Assembly: GCA_031376455.1 (NCBI GenBank)
Contig: JANMDU010000001.1
Location: 62,001-126,000 of the forward strand
Direction of reading: 5' to 3'
DNA length: 64,000 nt
Origin: JANMDU01 sp031376455
Lineage (GTDB): Bacteria; Pseudomonadota; Gammaproteobacteria; Burkholderiales; Burkholderiaceae_C
The notes under the pieces are model-generated. The model saw only the letters and a list, made by a program, of their open reading frames with translations, searched no databases and was not told the origin of the DNA. The first letter of the stretch is position 1. The number at the start of each line of letters is the position of its first letter. Positions 24,684 through 31,808 of the stretch are shown here, piece by piece. The position numbers and the translations under genes were made by a program.

Positions 24684-27130
24684 TACTTAATACACACCAT
24701 CCGCACTTGCTTGATATCCGTGAGCCCCATCATCACCTTCTCCATCCCATCCATCTTCAAGCTGCGCATCCCGCCGCCCACTGCCGCCACAAAAATATCC
24801 GCCACGCGCGCATGCTCTTGAATTAGTTTTTTCACCGTTTCATCCGCCACCAGCAGCTCATGCAAACCAATGCGGCCCTTGTAGCCCGATTGGTTGCATT
24901 TATCGCAGCCCACAGCTCTATAGAAGCGCAGATTGCCGTCTTTGCCATAAGCATCCGTCCAGCTTTGCAACAGCTCCTGTTGCGCACCGCCTTTGTCTGC
25001 AACCCACTCTGCCGTGTGTTGCAGATCCTCGGCGTATTCCTTCATAAACTCTTTAATCTCTTTCGCATCCGGCGTGTATTCCTCCTTGCAAACGCACAGC
25101 TTCTTAGCCAAGCGCTGCGCGAGAATGCCGAGCAAAGCATCGGCGAAGTTAAACGGATCCATGCCCATATCGAGCAAGCGAATGATCGATTCTGGCGCAC
25201 TGTTCGTATGCAGCGTAGAAAAAACCAAATGCCCCGTCAGCGAAGCCTCCACACCCATGCTCACGGTCTCTTTATCGCGCGATTCACCCACCATGATGAT
25301 GTCGGGATCCGCGCGTAAAAAGGCACGCATGATCGTGGCGAAATCCAAGCCCGCCTTCTTATTGACCTGCACTTGACGCAAGCCTTTCTGCGTGATCTCC
25401 ACTGGGTCTTCCGCTGTCCAGATCTTCGTATCGACCTTGTTGAGAAACTTCATCACCGAGTGCAACGTCGTCGTCTTGCCCGAGCCAGTGGGGCCACAAA
25501 CGTAGAACAAGCCGTAGGGCTTAGAGACTGTTTTCTCCAATCGCTCACGGTTATGCGGCGTGAGGCCCAGCTTGTCCATCGGAATCGGCTCGCCCGAGGC
25601 CAAAATCCGCATCACCACATCTTCTACGCCGCCTGATGAAGGAATGGTCGCCACGCGGAGCTCAATATCGAGCGGCCCGTATTTTTTGAATTTGATTTTG
25701 CCGTCTTGCGGCTTGCGCTTCTCAGAAATATCCAGATCGCACATGATTTTCAGCCGCGTCACCAGTGCTTGGCGAAAGCTCGCTGGCACTTCGATATAGG
25801 TTTGCAAGCTACCATCGATGCGAAATCGGATGCCGGTTTTTTCTTTGCCGGGCATGGGCTCAATATGAATATCTGAGACGCGCTGATTGAAAGCGTCGAT
25901 GATGACTTTGTTGACGAATTTCACCAGCTCGTTATCAGCTGCCGCGGATTCCAGCGCAGAGTCGTTGGAATCATCATCATCCAGCGGCGAATTCAGATCG
26001 GCAAGCAACTCATTGATCGAACCGCCTTCTGCACCCGCGCCGAAAAATTGCACCATCGTCTCTTCAAATTCCGTCTGCGTGGTGACGCAGTATTTGATCT
26101 TGGAGACGCGTGGCATGATCTGCTGCACGATGCGAGAGCCACGCACGGCTTCCGGGTCAAGGCACATCACCAGCAAACCTTCCGTGGCCTCCTCCAGCGG
26201 AATCCAGCCCTGAGCATGCACAAAATCAAGCTTGAGCGGCGCATGCAGCATCTCCGAGCGGATGCGCCCGCTCTTAAATGGCTCGTAGTCCACGCCAAAG
26301 AATTTAGACAGAGATGGGCCAATCTGAGCAGGGCGAATGCCGAAATCAGCCATCAGCAAATGCTCCACCGATTTAACTTGCTCACGCGCCTGCATCACGC
26401 AATCGCTCAGCTGCGCTCCCGTGAGCACACCATCCATCACGAGTCCGTCGTATTTCGTGGCCTTTTTGCGTGCTGCATCGTCGATCAGTTTGCTCTCCTT
26501 CTCCGCACGCTGACGAATGGCCGTGGCTAGCGTCTTGCAAAGCTGCGTCGCGCCTTCCAATTCCAGCTCGCCAAAAGGTATGTCGCCCTTGTTATTGATC
26601 ACTTGCAACACGCCGTGCAGCACCTCGCCGTCGAGTATCGGCATGACGAGCATTTGCTTGGTGCGGTAGCCAGATCGCGTATCGACAGCTTGCAAAAAAG
26701 ACAGCGAAGGATGAATCCGTTTCAAAGCCTCATCGTCATACACATCGGCGATATTGACCGGCTCGCGCACCATCGCCACATATCCCGCAATACTTTGAAC
26801 GCTGATGGGAAGCTTCAAATCTTTGGCCACATTGAGGCCCGTTTTGATTTTGGAGATAATCGCCGAGCCATCAGCATTCACGGCATACAACGTCAAGCGA
26901 TCCGCATTGAGCAGTTTGCAAATATCTTCGCTGGCATCCAGCATGAGTTGATCGATATTCTCGGTCTCGTGAATGCGTGTGGTGACTTTTTGCAGTTGAC
27001 GATAAAACAGCACTTCAAACGTCATCCCACGCTTCTCAGCGGGCAACATTTGCGAATCAAAAAAAGCTTTCTCCGCTGCCGATAGAGCCGCCGTCGCTGT
27101 CGATGTGGGCGGCTTGAGAACTGCGTTCAT
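24683..27130 (-). CDS. GAF domain-containing GspE/PulE-type secretion ATPase
   Basis: An 815-residue hybrid. Residues about 45-205 form a GAF sensor domain (EDICKLLNADRLTLYAV, LVMPILDGEVLHGVLQVINNK). Residues 225-370 resemble the GspE/PilB N-terminal domain, and 400-815 form the ATPase: Walker A GPTGSGKT at 546-553, Walker B IIMVGESRD at 611-619, HTN box near 641, and a late cysteine pair (CDKCNQSGYKGR). Serine replaces the usual isoleucine in the GEIRD box. Family members power pilus or type II secretion, but no pilin or platform gene is nearby. Its ATG overlaps the phosphodiesterase stop, so it is the last gene of the signalling operon. Confidence 0.92.
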   Translation of the reverse strand: MNAVLKPPTSTATAALSAAEKAFFDSQMLPAEKRGMTFEVLFYRQLQKVTTRIHETENIDQLMLDASEDICKLLNADRLTLYAVNADGSAIISKIKTGLNVAKDLKLPISVQSIAGYVAMVREPVNIADVYDDEALKRIHPSLSFLQAVDTRSGYRTKQMLVMPILDGEVLHGVLQVINNKGDIPFGELELEGATQLCKTLATAIRQRAEKESKLIDDAARKKATKYDGLVMDGVLTGAQLSDCVMQAREQVKSVEHLLMADFGIRPAQIGPSLSKFFGVDYEPFKSGRIRSEMLHAPLKLDFVHAQGWIPLEEATEGLLVMCLDPEAVRGSRIVQQIMPRVSKIKYCVTTQTEFEETMVQFFGAGAEGGSINELLADLNSPLDDDDSNDSALESAAADNELVKFVNKVIIDAFNQRVSDIHIEPMPGKEKTGIRFRIDGSLQTYIEVPASFRQALVTRLKIMCDLDISEKRKPQDGKIKFKKYGPLDIELRVATIPSSGGVEDVVMRILASGEPIPMDKLGLTPHNRERLEKTVSKPYGLFYVCGPTGSGKTTTLHSVMKFLNKVDTKIWTAEDPVEITQKGLRQVQVNKKAGLDFATIMRAFLRADPDIIMVGESRDKETVSMGVEASLTGHLVFSTLHTNSAPESIIRLLDMGMDPFNFADALLGILAQRLAKKLCVCKEEYTPDAKEIKEFMKEYAEDLQHTAEWVADKGGAQQELLQSWTDAYGKDGNLRFYRAVGCDKCNQSGYKGRIGLHELLVADETVKKLIQEHARVADIFVAAVGGGMRSLKMDGMEKVMMGLTDIKQVRMVCIK

Positions 27131-27918
27131 AAGGTGAACTCCTGGCCAGCGCGCAGCCAGCGGATATCGTGCGTTACGTTCGGGCCAAAGGGTTGGGTTT
27201 GGTCAAAGCGCTGGATTTCCTCCATGATCTGTTCCGTCTCAGCGGGCTTGGTATGCGTGATGTAAATAGGAAAATGCTTGGTTTTGTCGATTTGATCGAG
27301 CTCCTTGGCCAAGACATTGGGCGAGAGATGAAGACTGATATGCGCAAGCTCTTTTTCGCGATTAGAGAATGCCGTCTCGATCACCAGCATCGCCACATTC
27401 ATTTGATTGATACGTTTCCAAAAAGCGGGGTTGCGTTCGGTATCGCCTGAGAACACCCAGCAGCCGGCTCCCGCCGTGATGGCATAACCGACTGCGGGCA
27501 CGGTATGCACAGCAGGCAAGGCTTCTGCCATCTTGCCGCCCATTTGCAGGCGCGCGCCTGTTTGCAACGGATGAAAACTTAAGAATGGCTTTTCTGCGCT
27601 GGGAATTTTGGTGAAATCAGGCCAGATATGGTTGTTAAAAATATACTGCTTCATTGCAGCAATCGTCTCGGGCAGCGCATGCACACGCAGGGCTTGCGTG
27701 CGCATGGAAGACACCGAATCAATCATCAATGGTAGATTGGCGATGTGATCTAAGTGTGAGTGTGTGATCAATACATCATTGATCGCGGCCATCTCGGCCA
27801 GCGTCAGATCGCCGACGCCCGTGCCCGCATCGACCAGCAAATCATCATCGATCAGGAAGGATGTGGTGCGGCAATCTTTGGCAATCGCGCCCGAACATCC
27901 CAAAACCCGAATTTTCAT
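27127..27918 (-). CDS. Class II cyclic-nucleotide phosphodiesterase-like metallo-beta-lactamase-fold protein
   Basis: A 263-residue protein with ITHSHLDHIANLPLMIDS at about residues 51-68, the metal motif of class II cAMP phosphodiesterases, plus WVFSGDTERNPAFW near 155 and YITHTKPAE near 218. It should hydrolyse cAMP to AMP. The gene lies directly after an adenylate cyclase gene and overlaps the GspE-like gene by four bases, so synthesis and breakdown of the same messenger are co-expressed. Confidence 0.87.
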   Translation of the reverse strand: MKIRVLGCSGAIAKDCRTTSFLIDDDLLVDAGTGVGDLTLAEMAAINDVLITHSHLDHIANLPLMIDSVSSMRTQALRVHALPETIAAMKQYIFNNHIWPDFTKIPSAEKPFLSFHPLQTGARLQMGGKMAEALPAVHTVPAVGYAITAGAGCWVFSGDTERNPAFWKRINQMNVAMLVIETAFSNREKELAHISLHLSPNVLAKELDQIDKTKHFPIYITHTKPAETEQIMEEIQRFDQTQPFGPNVTHDIRWLRAGQEFTL

Positions 27919-27936
27919 GAGGCTCAGCTCCGTAAT

Positions 27937-30231
27937 TTATTTCGTCTCAAAATTGGTTGCGCCATCCCAGCTAGGATCAAAGGGCAACTGACGCATAGAG
28001 GCTACACGGTCTGAGTAGAGTTGGTAAAGGTATTTTTTCGCGGTTTTGCTGCCCTTGTTGCTAAGTTGGGCATCTCTTTGGGCGACGGTGCTGCGTTCGA
28101 TATTCAGCATGTGCAAATCACATTGCTCCCAATCTTGGTTGCGATAAGATTTCAGGAAAGCATTCCACAGTTTGATTTCATCGGCTTGGTCTTTGGGCAA
28201 ACGCTCCAAGGTGGCGAGCGGTTTATAGATCGTCACGGCCTGATCTTTGCCCTTGACGCGCACTTTATCAAGTTCTTGCCAAGCGATATCCGGTGTTTGT
28301 TTCTTGGTCGACTCGGCCACCACGATGTCGACGCCGTAAGTTTTGGACAATCCCTCCAAGCGCGAGCCTAGATTGACCGCATCGCCAATCACGGTGTAGC
28401 TCTTGCGAATCGATGAGCCCATATCGCCGACGCACATCATGCCGGTATTCAAGCCAATACCCACGCCAATTTCGGGCGTGCCTTTGGCACGATACTCTTC
28501 GTTGATCTTGCGCACTTCCTGCGCCATTTCCATCGCCGTTTTGACGGCGAGCGCCGCATGATCAGGAGAATCCACGGGTGCGCCCCAGAATGCCATCACG
28601 CAATCACCCATGTATTTATCAATCGTGCCCCGGTTGTTGCGGATCACATTCGTCAAGCGACTGAAGACGTCATTGAGCAAGCCCTGCAATTGCGTGGGCT
28701 CCATCGTCTCGCTCAGTTGCGTAAAGCCCCGCATATCGCAAAACATCACGGTGAGCTCTTTGCTCGCCGCCTTCATGTTGTAGCTGTCGGGATCTTTGAC
28801 CATTTCATCGACCAGCTCAGGCGGCACATAAGTGCCAAACAAGTTGGCAATCTGCCGCTTGGATTTGCTCTCGACAAAATAGCCGAAGCTCATATTGAGC
28901 GCAAACGCGGTGAGCGCCATGACCAAAGCCGTGGCTAAGGGCAGCACCAAGCCTGCGCCCAAATACAGCCAAAAATTGATGCCAATCAACGCAGCAACTA
29001 CCGCTACGCTCAGAGCTACAGCTTTGTGCGCAGACAGCACTGGCAAGGTAAACGCCAAAATCAACCCTGCTAGCACCAGAACGATCAAGTCGTAGCCGAG
29101 TGCGTAGTCAGGCTTGACATAAATGCGGCCATCCAGCAAGCCAGAGATCACATTGGCATGCACTTCCACCCCGGGATACGTCTCGCCCACGGGCGTGACA
29201 CGCAGATCTAGCAAGCCGGGCGCTGTCGTACCTATCAAAACGATTTTGCCCTTGAGCGCATCTGCACTCACCCGGCGCGCCAGCACATCAGATGCAGAGA
29301 GATATTTAAACGAGCCACCCGCCACATTGCCTGCTCCACGGTAGGGCACAAGCGCTGCCACGCGGTTATCGACAGGAATCGCCAAGGTCTTGCCACCTTG
29401 CCTCAGCAAAATACTCTCTAAGCCTTGGTAGTTGCGCGAGAGAATGCGCTCTTGCGGAAAACCGGGCTCAACACTCGGCAAGCCTGTGAGCACACGAAAA
29501 ATGGCCATGGACAACGATTCGTAATACTGTCCTTTGTATTCAGCGATCAAAGGAATCGAGCGCACGACACCATCTGTATCCGTGATGGAATTAAAAAAGC
29601 CTGCGATCGGCGCCGCTTTGGCCAGTGGTTCAATATTCGAGCCGTAGCCTGACCAACTGGTGAATTGGATGGGACGGCCAAGCAACGCGTTTTTTTGCAT
29701 CACGGGCTGCGGCAGGAGACCATTGGTGCGGCCATCGCGGTCACTGGTCATGTAATAACCGAGTACGGCCGGGCGCTTTTCTAGCGAGCGCGCAAATAAA
29801 TTGTCGTAATCTAAACTGGCTTGGATTTGATTCAAACGATCTCCAAAACCGGGCTGATCTTTGAGCTCGTTGCCCGCCAACTCACGCAGGCGCCTCAAGC
29901 CTGAGCTTTCATCGGGCTCAGCAAACACCACGTCAAAGCCCAAAATCGCGACCTTTTGTCGGTCATACAACTCATCGACCAACGCAGCCATCTTGTTGCG
30001 CCCCCAAGGCCAACGCCCGACCTCTGCTAGGCTTTTCTCATCAATGTCAACGATGACAATACGATCATCCATCGTGCGCGGCATGGTGGCACGTAGCCGC
30101 GTATCGTAGATGATGTCATCAAGCCGCTGAAGCACGTTGATGGGCAGTAGCTCGGTAATATGAAGCAACGCAAACAACAAGGGAATGAGCGTCACCAAAA
30201 CGCGAGGCCAATGCTTGATTAAAAGTTGCAT
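27937..30231 (-). CDS. CHASE2 domain adenylate cyclase (class III)
   Basis: A 764-residue inner-membrane sensor: N-terminal anchor at 9-27, a periplasmic CHASE2 domain at about 30-365 (DDRIVIVDIDEKSLAEVGRW, GKIVLIGTTAPGLLDLR), three membrane helices at about 375-450, and a catalytic domain at about 490-690. The metal aspartates are in FCDMRGFTQ and YMGDCVMAFWG. Lysine in DKYMGD and threonine in SYTVIGDAVN fit ATP rather than GTP, and NLGSRLEGL supplies the transition-state residues. A C-terminal helical tail follows. It is followed by the phosphodiesterase gene 18 bases on. Confidence 0.93.
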   Translation of the reverse strand: MQLLIKHWPRVLVTLIPLLFALLHITELLPINVLQRLDDIIYDTRLRATMPRTMDDRIVIVDIDEKSLAEVGRWPWGRNKMAALVDELYDRQKVAILGFDVVFAEPDESSGLRRLRELAGNELKDQPGFGDRLNQIQASLDYDNLFARSLEKRPAVLGYYMTSDRDGRTNGLLPQPVMQKNALLGRPIQFTSWSGYGSNIEPLAKAAPIAGFFNSITDTDGVVRSIPLIAEYKGQYYESLSMAIFRVLTGLPSVEPGFPQERILSRNYQGLESILLRQGGKTLAIPVDNRVAALVPYRGAGNVAGGSFKYLSASDVLARRVSADALKGKIVLIGTTAPGLLDLRVTPVGETYPGVEVHANVISGLLDGRIYVKPDYALGYDLIVLVLAGLILAFTLPVLSAHKAVALSVAVVAALIGINFWLYLGAGLVLPLATALVMALTAFALNMSFGYFVESKSKRQIANLFGTYVPPELVDEMVKDPDSYNMKAASKELTVMFCDMRGFTQLSETMEPTQLQGLLNDVFSRLTNVIRNNRGTIDKYMGDCVMAFWGAPVDSPDHAALAVKTAMEMAQEVRKINEEYRAKGTPEIGVGIGLNTGMMCVGDMGSSIRKSYTVIGDAVNLGSRLEGLSKTYGVDIVVAESTKKQTPDIAWQELDKVRVKGKDQAVTIYKPLATLERLPKDQADEIKLWNAFLKSYRNQDWEQCDLHMLNIERSTVAQRDAQLSNKGSKTAKKYLYQLYSDRVASMRQLPFDPSWDGATNFETK

Positions 30232-30287
30232 AGCCTCAGCCCAGAGGATTGAAAGCGCTATAACTGCACTGGCTGCAAATGCTTTGC

Positions 30288-30941
30288 TCAGGCGTTCAGT
30301 GTGAATTGCATCTGCGTACCCGCCAACTCCAACACATCACCATCTTTGAGCGTGACGGGCTCAGCACCAATGTGCGAGCCATTCAACGTCGGTTTGTTGT
30401 TACCTTCCACATGCGCAACGACATAGCCATGCGGACGCCGGGTGATCGCAGCCACAGCTACACCAGGTTTTCCAATGGTAGTAACGACTTTGACAAGCGG
30501 CACCTCGCGTCCAGCAGCCGCGCCACTTAGCACCTTAATCGCTGCATGAGCCGCAGGCGCTGCAGAAGAAGCAGTAGCAGGTGTGGGCACAACAGCACTC
30601 ACGCCTCCAGCGCCTGCCTTGATAATCATGGTCCGCTCAAAACCAGCTTCTTGCTGCTCATCGACGTACTTGATTTTGTATTTGCCAATCTCAATCGTGT
30701 CGTTATTGGCCAGCATCTGCTTTTTAACTGCTTTGCCGTTGACATAAGTGCCATTGGTGCTGTTGAGATCTTCCAAGCTGACATCATTACCGGACAGCTG
30801 AATCACAGCATGCTCACCGCTGACGGCCAAGTTGTCAATCACGATGTCGTTGTACGGCCGGCGACCTAAAGTGGTGCGGTCTTTGGTGAGCTGTACTTCC
30901 TTGATGACGACACCGTCGATCGACACGATCATTTTCGGCAT
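30288..30941 (-). CDS. Protein with two FHA domains
   Basis: A 217-residue cytosolic adaptor. The first FHA domain (about 1-95) is canonical: TLGRRPYNDIVID, the phosphothreonine-contacting SGEH, and LNSTNGTYVNG. After an Ala/Pro-rich linker (110-135) a second, diverged FHA fold runs to the end (GKPGVAVAAITRRPHGY, PTLNGSHIGAEPVTLKDGD). It probably binds phosphothreonine peptides made by the kinase of the same operon. A clear AGGAG site precedes the ATG. Confidence 0.9.
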   Translation of the reverse strand: MPKMIVSIDGVVIKEVQLTKDRTTLGRRPYNDIVIDNLAVSGEHAVIQLSGNDVSLEDLNSTNGTYVNGKAVKKQMLANNDTIEIGKYKIKYVDEQQEAGFERTMIIKAGAGGVSAVVPTPATASSAAPAAHAAIKVLSGAAAGREVPLVKVVTTIGKPGVAVAAITRRPHGYVVAHVEGNNKPTLNGSHIGAEPVTLKDGDVLELAGTQMQFTLNA

Positions 30942-30966
30942 GGTCGGCTCCTGTTGTTGAGTTTAT

Positions 30967-31752
30967 TCATTTGCCCAGCAATCGCGACATCAAGCCACGC
31001 TTGCCCTGCCCATCCTTGGCTTTCACAAGCAAAACAGAAATATTATCCCTGCCGCCGCCAGCGTTAGCCGCATCCACCAAAGCCTGCGCCTTGGTTTCTA
31101 AATCTTCATCTACTTGCATGATAGCAGCGATGTCATCGTCTGCAACCATATCAGACAGGCCATCCGAGCAAAGGAGGTAGAGATCCCCCGCCTCCACGCG
31201 GTGCTCATTCGTCTCTAGCATCACGACCTCTTCTACGCCTAAGGCACGGGTCACGAGATTTTTATTCAGAGAAGTCGCAGCCTGCTCTGGCGTGATCAAG
31301 CCTGCATCCATTTGCTCTTGCAAAAGTGAATGGTCTTTGGTCACTTGCATTAGCTCATCACCGCGCAAACGGTAGCAGCGCGAGTCACCGATGTGGCTGA
31401 GCATCACACGATTTTCCTGAAAAGCACCGACGACCAGCGTTGTGCCCATACCGCTGTACTGCGGATTAGAGTTGGCCGCGTTAAAAATGGAGCGATTGGC
31501 GTTATCCACGCAAATCTCCAAGGCGCGGCGCACTTCGCGGGCATTGGCATTTTTTCCAGCTTGTAAGAGCCAGCGGCTCATCTCTGATTTGATAAAGGCG
31601 GTAGCCATGCCGCTGGCTACTTCGCCCGCGTTGTAGCCGCCCATGCCATCAGCCAACACGGCCAATTGCGAGGGCGCATCAAAAACAACGGAGTCCTCGT
31701 TGTTATCACGAGACAAACCTGGGTCAGTGCTGAGGGAAAACTGATAAATCAT
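30967..31752 (-). CDS. PP2C family Ser/Thr protein phosphatase
   Basis: A 261-residue metal-dependent phosphatase with the full motif series: DNNEDS near residue 16, LADGMGGYNAGEVASG near 34, SHIGDSRCYRL near 118, LCSDGLSDMV near 190, and GGRDNISVLLVKA near 238. It should reverse phosphorylation by the kinase encoded 56 bases upstream. Kinase, phosphatase and FHA genes in one operon match the logic of the PpkA/PppA/Fha switch of type VI secretion. Confidence 0.95.
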   Translation of the reverse strand: MIYQFSLSTDPGLSRDNNEDSVVFDAPSQLAVLADGMGGYNAGEVASGMATAFIKSEMSRWLLQAGKNANAREVRRALEICVDNANRSIFNAANSNPQYSGMGTTLVVGAFQENRVMLSHIGDSRCYRLRGDELMQVTKDHSLLQEQMDAGLITPEQAATSLNKNLVTRALGVEEVVMLETNEHRVEAGDLYLLCSDGLSDMVADDDIAAIMQVDEDLETKAQALVDAANAGGGRDNISVLLVKAKDGQGKRGLMSRLLGK

Positions 31753-31808
31753 AAATACAACTGAACTATAACGGCTTTCGGTCAGCCAAATGGAAGGAGG
31801 AAATCAGC

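Noticed and set aside
29006..29054. A family A-like stretch in the CHASE2 adenylate cyclase gene (GCTTTGTGCGCAGACAGCAC)
   Set aside because: The match needs an extra base and lacks GCCGGC; the encoded residues form a normal membrane helix.
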